Positions 1 through 10,327 of a DNA stretch of 49,175 nt are shown here, one piece after another. This DNA comes from Chrysochromulina parva (Eukaryota > Haptophyta > Prymnesiales > Chrysochromulinaceae). How positions within the stretch are numbered: the first letter of the stretch is position 1; each line of letters opens with the position of its first letter. Location of the stretch: NCBI GenBank assembly GCA_002887195.1, contig PJAB01000063.1, positions 1 through 49,175 on the forward strand, in the 5' to 3' direction. The translations under genes and the position numbers were made by a program. The notes under the pieces are model-generated. The model saw nothing but the letters and a program-made list of their open reading frames with translations. It was not told where the DNA came from and did no database searches.

Positions 1-184
1 AAAACTCCAACGACCGCTCTCGTTGCATTCCGCAAGGTGCGCAGCCTTATTAGATGAACCAGCGCGCGACCCATCCCCTCGACAAGCTTGTTATCCGAAC
101 TCTATCATCCTAACTCACCAGCGTTACCTGTACACGGGTTGCGCTTAAGTATGTTGGCACGAGGAGGCTGAGACGACTGCAAAC
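1..184. other. left-edge flank, no gene seen
   Basis: This stretch lies downstream of the stop of the minus-strand dehydrogenase and probably holds its 3' untranslated region. I see no coding signal, RNA gene or repeat in it. Confidence 0.5.
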
Positions 185-1270
185 TTACTTGGGCTCGGGC
201 GGCGGGCCGCCCGAGAAAACCGACCACGGCAGAAGCCAGTCGGGCACCGCAGACTTCATCCAGTCGGGGACTGGCTTCCCGCTCTCGCGTTCGATGGCCG
301 GGAAGACAAAGTTTGGAGCGAGATACTTGAGCGAGCGGATGGAGGGCGGCACGGAGCCATCGTCCTCGGCAAACCCGAGCTCCTTTGCGAGCTCGGCCAC
401 CACAGCTACCTTGCCCGAATACTTGGTCAGCAGCACGTCGGCGCCCAGGCCGGCGAGCGCACACACGGCCTTTCCGGACAGTGCGGGGGTCTCGCCAGTC
501 ATCAAGTCGAGGCCACCGCTCGCCGCCGCCCACGTCCCCTGTTTCTCCATCTCCAGATTGCCCTCAGTCTTCACTACGCCTGGATACAGGGAGATCGTCC
601 CGATCCGGTGCTTGGCGAGCTGGAAGGCCATGTCTGAGGCGAGCCGATCGATGGCGGCCTTGCCCACACCGTAGGCGACGTTGAAGGTGTATGACTTGCC
701 TCCAAAAGAGCTCACCAGGATCACCAGTGGCGGCGGGCCGTCGCTAGCGCCGCTACTCCGGCTGCTCTCTAGGAGCGCCGGCATCGCATGGAGGCATGTG
801 GCGTACACGCCACGAAGCCCAACGTTGTTGCATGCATCCCACATCTCCATGCCTTGGGTCCAAAACTCGCCTCGTAGATCGCCGGGCGGCGTCGTGTACG
901 CCGAGCAAACAAGGATGTCGATCTTGCCACCTTGCTCGGCAGAGATCTTCAAGAGCGAGTTTCGGATCTCTGCATCGTTGCTGGTATCGCACGCAAGTCC
1001 GTGGCCGACCCCTCCCGCCGCAGTCACCGCCTCAGCTGTGCTTTCGACCGTCAGATCAAGCCCAGCTGCGACTGGCCGATCTCTTGTCTGCCGACCTCTA
1101 GAGGACCGACCGAGCGCATACACAGTGTGGCCCAACCGGCCGAGTTCGATTGCGATGCCGCGGCCGATGCCGCGAGTGGCGCCTGTGACTACGGCCACGC
1201 GGGCAGAGCACGCAGGTGGCAGCGCGAGTGCGCAAAGCGCGGCTAGAAGTGCTGGGCTGTGGCCCAACAT
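185..1270 (-). CDS. DHRS1: short-chain dehydrogenase/reductase, DHRS1-like
   Basis: A 361-residue classical SDR, expected to be an NAD(P)-dependent carbonyl or hydroxysteroid oxidoreductase. The first 23 residues form a hydrophobic signal peptide or anchor. The Rossmann strand follows directly, with the cofactor motif TGATRGIG at residues 29-36. Further on come a DILVCSAY segment where most SDRs have NNAG, the CNNVGLRG segment, the catalytic serine in ILVSS, and the YGVGK (YxxxK) catalytic pair near residue 200, followed by LYPGVVKTE. The order and wording of these blocks, including NVGLRG, YGVGKAA and ALSGKAV, are those of animal DHRS1, and the length is close to family norm plus a targeting extension. 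The start is an ATG at 1270. It is head to head with the LpxA gene across 142 bp. Substrate cannot be deduced. Confidence 0.85.
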   Translation of the reverse strand: MLGHSPALLAALCALALPPACSARVAVVTGATRGIGRGIAIELGRLGHTVYALGRSSRGRQTRDRPVAAGLDLTVESTAEAVTAAGGVGHGLACDTSNDAEIRNSLLKISAEQGGKIDILVCSAYTTPPGDLRGEFWTQGMEMWDACNNVGLRGVYATCLHAMPALLESSRSSGASDGPPPLVILVSSFGGKSYTFNVAYGVGKAAIDRLASDMAFQLAKHRIGTISLYPGVVKTEGNLEMEKQGTWAAASGGLDLMTGETPALSGKAVCALAGLGADVLLTKYSGKVAVVAELAKELGFAEDDGSVPPSIRSLKYLAPNFVFPAIERESGKPVPDWMKSAVPDWLLPWSVFSGGPPPEPK

Positions 1271-1412
1271 CGTGTCAAGCTATTTCCGCGCATGTTTCAA
1301 TTCAAATAAAGAATTGTTTCTGTGCAAATGAGCTCATCGGGGATGTGTTGCTGCATGTTTTCCCCTTATTTGTCCTGCAAAACCCCCGATTTCATTCACA
1401 CGAACCGTGGCT
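1271..1412. promoter_or_regulatory. short shared intergenic region between divergent SDR and LpxA genes
   Basis: Only 142 bp separate the two start codons, so the promoters must share or overlap this space. It is visibly more AT-rich than the flanking coding DNA. No TATA box is convincing. A role as a bidirectional promoter is inference from geometry. Confidence 0.4.
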
Positions 1413-2411
1413 ATGTTCGTGGTCGCCCGCCGCCTCGCTAGCCACGGCCGCCTCGCAAGGCTCTCAACAGCAGCGGCGCCCCTGTACGCACCGTTGGTCG
1501 GAGAGCACGTTCACCCGACAGCGGTGATCGAGCCAGGTGCGAGGCTCGGCAGCGGCGTCAGCGTCGGCCCATTCTGCGTGGTCGGTAATGACGTGGTACT
1601 CGGCGACGGCGTGCGGCTCGAGTCGCACGTACGTGTCGCCGGTCACACGGTTGTCGGTGCTGGCAGCGTTATACACGCGTTCGTCACGCTCGGAGCCACG
1701 CCGCAGGACCTCAAGTACGCGGGAGAGCCATCGCACTTGATCATCGGTGAGCGGTGCCGGATCGCCGAATACGCGCTGCTGAGCGGCGGCACGGCGGTTG
1801 GCGGCGGTGTCACCTCGCTCGGTGACGGCTGCTTCATCATGTCGCACTGCCACGTGGCACACGATTGCCACCTCGGCCACGACGTGCTCCTCGCATCGAA
1901 CGCCGCGCTCGCTGGCCACGTTCAGGTGGGCGACGGCGCGCGCATCTCAGGTTATGCGTGCGTGCAGCAGCGGGTGAGCGTCGGCAGCGGTGCCTTCGTC
2001 GGCGGCGGATCGGTGCTCGCACATGACCTAATTCCGTACGGTCTGGCCGTCGGTAACCGAGCGCAACTGCTCTCGATCAACTTGCGCGGGCTGCGACGGC
2101 AGCATGCGTCGCCAGCGGAACAGCGTGCGCTGCTATCGACATATCGCTACTTGTTTGACGTGACGTCTGTGGGATTTTACGAGGCGCTGCCGTTGCAGCC
2201 GCTGCCAACGCTTCGTCAGCGGGCCGAATGCGTACTGGAAGACGATGTGGCTGAGTATCCTCGTGTTCGCCAGCTCCTCCGCTTCGTGCTCGGTCAGCGA
2301 TCGGTCGTCACGCAATCTGGAAGCGGAGCCGAGGCTGTGCCGCTCTCACACCGCGCGCTCTGCCTGCCACCAATACGGACCAGCCGTGGGCTGCACGACG
2401 GCTTGAGCTGA
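1413..2411 (+). CDS. lpxA: acyl-[ACP]-UDP-N-acetylglucosamine O-acyltransferase (LpxA), probably mitochondrial
   Basis: A 332-residue protein. Residues from about 30 onward are a left-handed beta-helix of hexapeptide repeats (for example VHPTAVIEPGARLG and VSVGPFCVVG), followed by the alpha-helical C-terminal domain expected of LpxA. The conserved block IMSHCHVAHDC near residue 145-150 holds the catalytic histidine of the family, and GNRAQLLSINLRGLRR is the typical exit into the helical domain. LpxA performs the first acylation of UDP-GlcNAc in lipid A synthesis. The first ~28 residues (FVVARRLASHGRLARLST) are Arg/Ser/Ala-rich without acids, as in a mitochondrial presequence. A GTG two codons upstream is in frame, but the ATG at 1413 is the sensible eukaryotic start. 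Green-plant lineages keep a mitochondrial LpxA, so this fits a eukaryotic nuclear gene rather than contamination. Confidence 0.9.
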   Translation: MFVVARRLASHGRLARLSTAAAPLYAPLVGEHVHPTAVIEPGARLGSGVSVGPFCVVGNDVVLGDGVRLESHVRVAGHTVVGAGSVIHAFVTLGATPQDLKYAGEPSHLIIGERCRIAEYALLSGGTAVGGGVTSLGDGCFIMSHCHVAHDCHLGHDVLLASNAALAGHVQVGDGARISGYACVQQRVSVGSGAFVGGGSVLAHDLIPYGLAVGNRAQLLSINLRGLRRQHASPAEQRALLSTYRYLFDVTSVGFYEALPLQPLPTLRQRAECVLEDDVAEYPRVRQLLRFVLGQRSVVTQSGSGAEAVPLSHRALCLPPIRTSRGLHDGLS

Positions 2412-2993
2412 TCTCGTCGCTAGACGAAGTGGAGAGACTCAGACTGTCATGCCAGCACGGCTGTGATTAGCTGTGAGCAACCCCGAGCCCTCGGTTCTCA
2501 CGGTAGTGTGTGTTCGATGGTAGCCTGCGAATCAGACATGGGCATATGTACGTCTCTAAAAGGAGGTGTATTCAGATGTCTCAATTACTATGGCCGCGGC
2601 CTATACGTGAGGCCTATACTTGAAGATCTTGTTTTTACGCTTTGGATTTCTGCTTCAGAGCGGCGGGGCTCTTGACGACTGTCGCTGGGCCCTTCCCTTG
2701 CCGCTGCGCCTTTGAGATGTCCTGCTGCTGAACCTTCGGCTTGGGCTTGGTTTGTCTCTCCACTTTTGCAGCTTTTAAGCCTTGCATTCGAAACGCCTTG
2801 GCCGACTTGCCCATGTGCTTTGCGACACCTTTTTCGAAGGCCGCGTATGTGACGCGTGCATAGACGTTGTCGTGAGCACTTTTCTGGAACCAAAAGCAGT
2901 AAGTGTTGAACGCATGGGTCGCTGGCTGTGGGAGGACGCAATAGAAAATTCCTCCCAATTCGAGTGCAACTTCTCTGTGAATTATGCGTCATC
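2412..2993. other. intergenic region with one doubtful minus-strand exon
   Basis: This lies between the LpxA stop and the coiled-coil gene. It is less GC-rich than the genes. The only coding-like signal is the basic minus-strand open frame described separately. I see no RNA gene or clear repeat. Confidence 0.4.
2635..2920 (-). CDS. possible small basic protein or last exon, unrecognised
   Basis: An open frame on the minus strand encodes a lysine-rich tail (AKAFRMQGLKAAKVERQTK, then KPKPK and KSPAALKQKSKA before the stop). It is preceded by a plausible splice acceptor, a pyrimidine-rich tract ending CCTCCCACAG near 2921-2930. No ATG starts the frame before MGKSAKAF, so it would be either a last exon or a short ORF. 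Any upstream exon would have to overlap the start of the plus-strand gene at 2994, which counts against it. Function unknown. Confidence 0.25.
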
Positions 2994-3860
2994 ATGAAGG
3001 CACACCTTTGCCGCGCCGCCAACCCAAAGGGCGTGCTCATGTCACACTCATGTGCCGCGCCCACAATCGTGACTCACTCGGACGATGCCACGTTCAACCC
3101 GGCGGCGGAGCTGACGACAACGAAGCTCCATGAGAGCATCCTCGAGTTGCGTACTCTTGCTGCTGCAATTGAGACGCAGATCCTCGAGGGCTTGGCATCA
3201 CCGCACGCGGCAGGCCGCTCGTTGAAGCAGCACGTGGATACGTTGCAGACTGCCTTGGAGCTCAAACAACGGAGTGTGCAGGTGCTGCGCCTTCGTGCGC
3301 ACTTCTCTCCGGCAAACGAGCTGCAACTCGAGGAGAGGCAGGGATTTGGCCGCTGTGTCTCGATTCGGCGACAGCTGGCTACTATTCTGACCGAGACCGC
3401 CGTAGATCCGGCGAGCGAGGCCGTGCCCGCCACGCGCGCCGCGGAGACGACGGCGACACGCTCCGATGGCGACACGCAGCAACCCGATGGCTGGGGCCAT
3501 GTAGCGGCGCTCATCTCCGAGATCGCCTGTGAGCTCCCTACGCTACAGGCTCGGATGAACGAGTCATTCGAGCTCAGCCTAGCGCTGCAGCGCGACGCCG
3601 CAGCCGTCGACGCTGAACGCTCGAGCCATGAGGCGGCAGAGCTCGCTGAGCTGTTGGACCAGGTTGAGGCTGCCAAGGCCGAGTTGGCGAGGTTGCGAGA
3701 GGGTCGTGCGGGCACCGGTAGCTCGAGGGCCGACGAGATTGCCTTGGACAAGCTCCTTGGCCGATTGCAGAACGAGGCAAGCTCGCTGCTCCAAACCAAG
3801 GTCGAGCTCGAAGACGAAGTGGCGTCGCTTCGGCGCACGCTACGTGCGGTGACGGAATGA
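2994..3860 (+). CDS. coiled-coil protein, unrecognised
   Basis: About 288 residues from the ATG at 2994, chosen because it has A at -3. An in-frame ATG at 3039 is an alternative. The chain is rich in Leu, Ala, Glu and Arg with long stretches of heptad character: one around residues 40-120, and a second C-terminal one with HEAAELAELLDQVEAAKAEL and QNEASSLLQTKVELEDEVAS. No enzymatic motif, signal peptide or membrane span is visible. The build resembles small structural proteins of cilia, basal bodies or the cytoskeleton, but nothing specific ties it to one. It is downstream of and parallel to LpxA and convergent with the giant proline-rich gene. Confidence 0.6.
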   Translation: MKAHLCRAANPKGVLMSHSCAAPTIVTHSDDATFNPAAELTTTKLHESILELRTLAAAIETQILEGLASPHAAGRSLKQHVDTLQTALELKQRSVQVLRLRAHFSPANELQLEERQGFGRCVSIRRQLATILTETAVDPASEAVPATRAAETTATRSDGDTQQPDGWGHVAALISEIACELPTLQARMNESFELSLALQRDAAAVDAERSSHEAAELAELLDQVEAAKAELARLREGRAGTGSSRADEIALDKLLGRLQNEASSLLQTKVELEDEVASLRRTLRAVTE

Positions 3861-4640
3861 AAGCATGCCGTTGTGGCGGTACTACTACTGCTCACCTATC
3901 TGCTCAGGGCTCTCCTCGAGTTAGAGAGTATCCGTACGTCCTCATAACGAGAAAGTAAGAGTAAGCGTGCAAAGCTCGCGTTTTGGAAAAAGAGAGTGGA
4001 CTGAGTGCGAGAGCCGAGAGAGTCTTCTCGAGTGCGCTCTGACGTGAGCCGCGGCCCCGCGGCCGCGCCCAACCGCGGTCGCCGGTCGCGGTCCGCGCGC
4101 GCGCGGCGCCCGGCGTCCGACTGAGTGTCACCGTGACCGTCCCGCACAGCCCCACTGACAGGCCACATCGCATCAGCATTCGTTAAGGTAAATAAGTGTT
4201 GAAATGCGCGATAACAGGAAGCTAATGTGCAGGACCTCCGGCCGGTGGGGGCCACAGGACCCCCAGGACGCGCATTCGACTCGTTGAATACTCAATACAA
4301 GAGCCGCCACGTGGTCCCACGACGTGCGGTGCTCCTGCACCTCTCGTTCGGGGACGATGGTGGCACGCTACCGCCACTCGCCAGCACGCCAGCACGCCAA
4401 GACCTTGGGAAGGACCAGTCTCGCTCTCCTACTCGCCCCCGCAGTCTCTACGCAGTCTCATCTCCGCGGTCTCACTCCACTTCCTTGCACGTAGAGCCCT
4501 TGTAGTAGAGCCCTTGTAGTAGAGCCCTTGTAGTAGACAGCCCTATTCCATGCCACCATGCATCATGCATCATGCTTGGTATACGGCTTCATCCTCCTTT
4601 ACTCACTGCGAGGGCCATGCTCGCTCAAGATCGCTCACCA
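3861..4640. other. convergent intergenic region with simple repeats
   Basis: This lies between the ends of the coiled-coil gene and the giant proline-rich gene. It holds a CG-alternating tract around 4065-4115, a 14-bp tandem repeat at 4493-4536 and an ATGCATC-type short repeat near 4555-4575. Small open frames here lack protein-like composition. Confidence 0.5.
4493..4536 (+). repeat. 14-bp tandem repeat, three copies
   Basis: The unit AGAGCCCTTGTAGT occurs three times head to tail with no mismatch, followed by a decayed fourth copy (AGACAGCCC). It lies about 100 bp past the stop of the minus-strand giant gene, so in its 3' flank. A minisatellite with no evident function. Confidence 0.85.
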
Positions 4641-7600
4641 TCATCCTTCATGTTCTGCCTGGTGCTCGGCCCCTGAGACCCCGGCTGTGTCCATGTAGCT
4701 CGCCGCGCGCGCACTCGGGGGCGGACTTGGCATGGGCGATGCATTAGGGGTCAGCTGCACCTCCGGGCGCGCGCGGCCTCCCGCCCGTGTGGCTTTAGGG
4801 CTCATCTGCAGCTTTTCTATTTGCGACGCCTCCTCAGACGCCTCCGGGAATATCTTCGCCAGGGCCAGCCGCCGCTGCCGCAGCATGTACACGACAAGAG
4901 CCGCGCCGATGCCAATCGCAATCGCGATCACAAAGACGGAGAGGCTGATCGCCCCCTCGAGGCTGAGCGCAGAACCGGCCTCCGAAAGAGGCGGCGTCTT
5001 ATAGAATGTCACGTTGAAACGGGGGAGCGTTAAGGCGTCAGGCGCACCCGTGGCCGCCAGGAAGGCGTTGAGTGCGTCGGTGGATGCAGTGTGCGGCTCC
5101 AGGCTGGCTCGAACGGCGCGCAGCTGTGTGGCGCCGTACACGTCGTAGCTCGCCGTGAAGACCACGGAGCCTGCACGGACTGCGAGGCCCGTGCGCATCG
5201 GGTCGCGCGCAGGGTGCAGGATTGTGAAGGTACTGTGCATGCTGCCGAGGGTGGCCTCGGAGACCGCACTCACGTCAGCATCGGCCACGTACTCCATTTC
5301 CAGCCGAAACATGAAGGCACGGATGCTAGGGTCGTTGGCGGCTGCCAACTCGGCGCTCGCAATCTGCCCATCGATCTCACTGGCGAGCGCGGCGGTACTC
5401 GAGGTGAAGTAGTTGCACACGGATGCAGCGTGTACTGTGACCACGCCTGACGCCGTAGGACCGCCTATGATGGAGTGGCTGCTGTCCATGGCGCACGGGG
5501 TGGGCATCGTGGCGCCATTCGAGCCGCACCGGTAGTTGAAGGCCGCTGGATCGAGGCAGCCCTGCACCCGCTCGTAGCAAACACCGGGATGCCGGGCGCT
5601 CACATCAAAGTTGAGGGCGGTCGGCGAGGTGCAGCCGCGGCGCATCGTCACGCATGCACTCACATTGTCCACGGTCGCGAACGGGTTGTAGTTGAATGCC
5701 AACGGGTCCAGGCAGCCGGTCACGCGTGGCACGCACCAGGAGCCCTGGTTGATGGTCGCATTGGGGTCGAAGTTGGCTGCATTCACATCCATGCACCCTT
5801 CGACGGCAATGACGCAGCCTTCGAGCACATTGGCTGCTGGATTGTGGGCCACCACAGCGCCATATGTGGCTAATGGCACGAGCCCTCGGAAGGGTATACC
5901 AACGTACCGGGGCATCATGGCCGTGGGCCTCGTCCTCCGTTCGCTGCTGGCGTTGACGCTGTGGCTCTCATTGCTCAGGGCACCAGTCGCGTTACTTCTC
6001 GCGGTGAGATTGCGATCGGCGGCGGAGAGCAGCAAGGTCGAGAAGGGGCTGAGCGCCGGCAGCGTGCAGCCGCGCACGCCAGGGAGGCACGAGCCGTCGT
6101 CCTGGGTGGCGCGCGCGTTGTAGTTGATCGCTGTCGGATCGGTGCAGCCCGACGTCGGGTATTGACAGAAAGCGGACTCTCGCGCACCCGGGTTGTAGTT
6201 GAGCGCGCCCGGGAAAAGGCAGCCCGGGTAGAAGTGAGTCGGGATGGCGCACGCCTGCGGGATGTGCACCTCCGCCGTGCGCTCGTAATTATTGTCGTCG
6301 GGGACCATGCAGCCTGCGAAAAGGAGTCGACGAGCGTACATGGGGCGAAAGGTCGCACCCCCGGCCTCGATGGTGGTGCGCCACGGACATGGCCGGATGC
6401 GCGTGAGCGTCTGGATCGATTGCCCACTCGCGTAGTTCGGCGCGCGCATAGCGGTCAACGGAGCGTGACGGCTGTGCACGTTGGTCGCGCGGCCGCATTC
6501 GAGCGTGCGCGCGGAAGACGCGTAGCACAGACCTTCGAGGCCGAGGTGCGAGCAACGCGAGCCCACGTACATGCGTCGCTCGGGCGTGGATGGGCACCGG
6601 CCGTACGTTTCACACGTCGTGTACCCGAACATGTGGCCGCCATCGATGAGCGTCTCTTCGGAGGCCATCTCGCCGTGCTGGTACGTGGCGACCATCTCGA
6701 CGCCGTCGAAGGCGCCGAGACGGATGACGTCGTCGGCGCGCACGAAGTGAGAATCGAGCGCGTCGTTGGCCTCGGCGAGCATGCTCTCGTCGATGCCGCC
6801 GCGTGAACCGATGATCAGATCGGACACGTTCGTCTCCGCCACGAAGATGTCCACCGAATTGTCATACACATACTTGCGTAGGACCGAGAGCTTGGCAGCT
6901 TCGGTCCAGGGGTGCACGAGCGTCGGCATCGTGAGCGGCTCGCTCTCTGTCGAGGGGCGCTCGAGACTCGCGTATAGGCACACCTTGTTGCAGTGTCGCT
7001 CGGCCGGAGGCGGCGGCAACGGCGGCGGGAACGGTGGCGGCGATGGCGGAGGCGAGGGTGGCGGCGGTCTTGGTGGCGGCAGCGGTTCAGGCGATGGGGC
7101 TGGCGGCGGTGGCGAGGGCGGCGGCGGTGGCGAGGGCAGCGGCGACGGAGGCGGTGGCCTTCTGGGCGGTGGCGAGGGCGGCGAGGGCGGCGGCCGACGC
7201 GGCGGCCGAGGCGGCGGTGGCGAGGGCGGCGGCGGTGGCGAGGGCGGCGGCGGACTGGGCGGTAGTCTTGGGGGAGGGCTCGGCGGCGGAGGGAAGGGCG
7301 GTGGCAACGGCGGCGGGGAGGGTGGCGGTGGCGAGGGCGGTGGCAACGGTGGCTTGCTGGGAGGAGGTGGAGGCGGAGATGGCGGCGGCGGTGAGGGCGG
7401 CGGCGGAAGTGGTGGCGGCGGCCTGGGCGGTGGTGAGGGCGGAGGTGGTGAGGGTGGGGGCGGAAAAGGAGGTGGCATTGGAGATGTCCCCAGCGGGGGA
7501 AAAGGGGGTGGCCTTGGTGGCTCGCCGGGAGGCGGGGGAGACGGCGGAGGCGGTGAGGGCGGCGGCGGACTTGGTCGGGGCCGCCTGGGAGGGGGGGGAG

Positions 7601-10327
7601 ACGGTGGGGGTGGGAAGGGTGGCGGTTGAGGCCGAGGCGACGGAGGGGCTCTCGGTGGGCGCAAGGGTGGCGGTGGTGAAGGAGGTGGAGGTGAGGGCGG
7701 TGGCGGCCGTGGCGGTGGCTTGGGCGGCGGCGAGGGCGGCGGCGGTGAGGGCGGTGGCTTAGGCGGTGGTGCTGTCGGGCGCGGCGGCGGGGGCGGCTGG
7801 CACGGTGGGGATGGGCTTGGTCCCTTCGGCGGTGGCGGTTGCGGCGAGGGTGGTGGCGTGGGTGGGTGCGGTGGAGGTGGCGAGGGCGGTGGCTCAGGTG
7901 GCGGAGAGGGCGGCGGCGGGCTTGGGGGCGGGCTCGGTGGCGGAAACGGCGAATGGAGGCGCTCGGGCACACAAGTGGTCGCGGTGAGGTCGTAGTTGAG
8001 CGCACGGGGGTCGGTGCACCCAACAATCTTTTGCGGAAAGATGCAGCGCGAATCGTCCGCGTCGGTGGCGAAAATGTCGTAGTTGAGTGCGAGCGTGTGT
8101 GTACACCCGGCGTAACGACAGCACGTGGTAGGGGGCAGGGGTGGCGGCGGTGGCGGATTGGGTGAGGGCGGGGGCGGCCCGCCGGGCGGGCGGAAGGGTG
8201 GGCTAGGAGGGAATGGCGGCGGCGAGGGAGGCATCGGCGGTTTGGGCGGCGGCGGCTTAGGCGCTGGCGACCCTGGCGACGGGGGGATCTTTGGCGGCGG
8301 TGGCGAAGGTGGCGGTGGTGATGGCGGTGGCGAGGGCGGCGGTGGCGGTGGTGGCGAGGGCGGCATGGGCGGCGAGGGCGGCGGCGAGAGGGGGCGCGGG
8401 GAGGGCGGCGGGTCCCAGATGGGAGGGAACGGCGGTGGCCCTGGAGGGGACGGGGGCGCTTCCGGGGGTGACGGGCACGGCGGTGGGGGCGGTGAGGGTG
8501 TGGGTGGTGGAAAGGGCGGTGGAGGAAAGGGCGGTGGCCGTGGGGGTGGTTTGGGAGGACTGGGTGGTGGGCATGGCGGCGGCGGTTTGGGCGGCGGCGA
8601 AGGGGGAGGAGGCGAGGGCGGTGGCTCAGGTGGCGGAGAGGGCGGCGGTGACGGTGGCGGTGGGAAGGGAGGCGGAAAAGGAGGCGGAGAGGGTGGAGGC
8701 GGTGAGGGCGGTGGTGAGGGCGGTGGCGAAGGCGGAGGAGGCGAGGGCGGTGGACTCGGCGGCGGGGAGGGGGGCGGCGGCAAGGGAGGTGGTGGATTAG
8801 GAGGTGGGGGCGAGGGCGGCGGCGAGGGCGGTGGGGGCAAAGGTGGCGGCGGAGAGGGAGGCGGAGGGGAAGGCGGTGGAGGGGCAGGAGGTGGCGGTGA
8901 GGGTGGAGGCTCGGGCGGCGGTGATGGAGGTGGAGGCGAGGGTGGCGGCTCAGGTGGCGGGGACGGTGGTGGTGGTGAGGGCGGTGGTGAAGGCGGCGGA
9001 GTGGGCGGCGGTGGTACGGGCGGCGGAGTAGGAGTTGGAGAGGGAGGTGGAGGCGAAGGTGGCGGAGGCGAGGGGGGGGGGTAAGGAGGAGGCTTGGGCG
9101 GCGGCGGCGTGGGCGGTGGCGGCGAGGGCGGCGGCGAGGGCGGCGGAGGAGAAGGTGGCGGCTTCGGAGGCGGCGACGGTGGCGGTGGCGAAGGTGGTGG
9201 AAAGGGCGGAGGTGAGGGTGGAGGAGGCGAGGGCGGTGGCGAAGGTGGAGGTGAGGGCGGAGGTGGCGAGGGAGGCGGTGGAGAGGGAGGAGGCGGTGAG
9301 GGTGGCGGAGAGGGAGGGGGTGGCGAGGGCGGAGGTGGTGACGGCGGCGGCGATGGCGGCGGCGGCGATGGCGGCGGCGGCGACGGTGGCGGCGATGGCG
9401 GAGGCGGCGACGGTGGTGGCGGGTTCGGCGGCGGTGTAGGCGGCGGTGATGGAGAGGGGGAGAATGGTGGCGGCTTTGGCGGTGGGCTCGGGGAGAAGGG
9501 CGGTAAGCCGGGTGATTGCGGCGGGAAAGGCGGTGGGGATGGTGGCGGTGGCGAGGGCGGCGGCGGTGATGGTGGCGGTTTCGGAGGTGGCCGCCGCGGA
9601 GGCGGTGATGGCGGTAGCTTGGGACGCGGGGACGGTGGTGGCGGAAAGGGCGGTGGAACGGGCGGCGGCGAAGGCGGCGGCGGACGTGACGGCGGAGGTG
9701 GGGTGCTTGGAAGGGGCGGTGGCTTGGGAGGTGGGCTGGGCGGCGGCCTCGGGCTCGGCGGCGGTGGCGGCCTCGGAGGCGGCCTCGGAAACGGTGCCTT
9801 GGGCGGTGGCTGCGCCCACGCGCACGAGACAGTGAAGGCGGGGTGGTAATTGGCTGCGTTCGGATCAGTGCAGCCGACGCGCTCATAGGAACAACTGCCG
9901 TCGTGATACGTCGCCCGCGCGAGGTAGTTGGCGGCAGCCGTGTCGTTGCACCCACCGTAGCTGCACATGGAGGCGTCATCCAACTCGGCATCGGCGCGGT
10001 AGTTGTTGGCGGCAGGGTCCATGCAGCCACGCACCGCTCTCTGGCAGAACCATGGAGCCTCGATGCGCCCACCGTAGTCGACGTGACCTGCGGTGGCGTG
10101 CGAGCTGCAGTGAGCATGGCACCGCTCTCGTGGTTGGTGTGACGTGTGTGCTGTCAGGTGGGCGGTGCGCTGTGGTGCGTACCAGAAGGGTTGCTCACTC
10201 CAGGCTCAAAGTTGACGGCTAGCGGGTCGTTGCAGTAGCAGCCCGTTGGTGCGTTGCACACAGGCGGGACGAGGGTGTGCACCGCGACGGACAAGAGGGG
10301 AAGGAAAGCAAGTACCGCAGATCGCAT
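4641..10327 (-). CDS. giant proline-rich type I membrane glycoprotein with GCxDPxAxNY repeats (pherophorin/adhesin-like)
   Basis: Two exons, 10183-10327 and 4641-10087, joined across a 95-nt intron, give 1,863 residues. Exon 1 supplies the signal peptide (MRSAVLAFLPLLSVAV) and a first cysteine repeat. Next come GCMDPAANNY, GCNDTAAANY and GCTDPNAANY, then a stalk of SPPPP units hundreds of residues long. Two further repeats follow (GCTHTLALNY, GCTDPRALNY), then a second SPPPP stalk and a unique Cys-containing domain of about 250 residues. Roughly eight more repeats come next, then an ectodomain, a membrane span (AISLSVFVIAIAIGIGAALV) and a tail of about 60 residues. SPPPP is the hydroxyproline O-glycosylation substrate of algal and plant walls. 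GCxDP repeats occur in surface proteins of algae and some bacteria. A cell-surface role in scales, wall or adhesion is inferred. Confidence 0.85.
7005..9840. repeat. strand-asymmetric low-complexity DNA encoding the SPPPP stalks
   Basis: The plus strand is an almost pure run of GGCGGTGGCGAGGGC-type units and the minus strand is correspondingly C-rich, broken only near 7950-8120 where two cysteine repeats are encoded. Because stops are rare in such DNA, almost all frames stay open. The G-rich strand is the non-coding one and has many GGGN runs compatible with G-quadruplexes. Confidence 0.85.
10088..10182 (-). other. intron of the giant proline-rich gene
   Basis: The donor is TCTG|GTACGC and the acceptor CCACCGCAG|GTCACG, both phase 1. 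Joining them replaces a stop codon eight codons past the donor and gives NPSG-HVDYGGRIE in frame with the next repeat. Confidence 0.75.

Noticed and set aside
2463..2675. Plus-strand 70-codon ORF after LpxA
   Set aside because: No ATG in good context, random-looking composition and no domain.
8125..9084. Glycine-rich plus-strand ORFs (also 6766-7629 and 9094-9849)
   Set aside because: Pure Gly/Glu low complexity arises as the complement of SPPPP codons. These frames end wherever the non-repetitive cysteine-repeat DNA begins and have no targeting signal.
6815..10117. 1,100-codon minus-strand open frame rich in Arg/His across the proline-rich gene
   Set aside because: It is the +1 shadow of the CCG/TCT-rich stalk codons. 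It lacks the cysteine repeats, signal peptide and membrane span that the chosen frame has.
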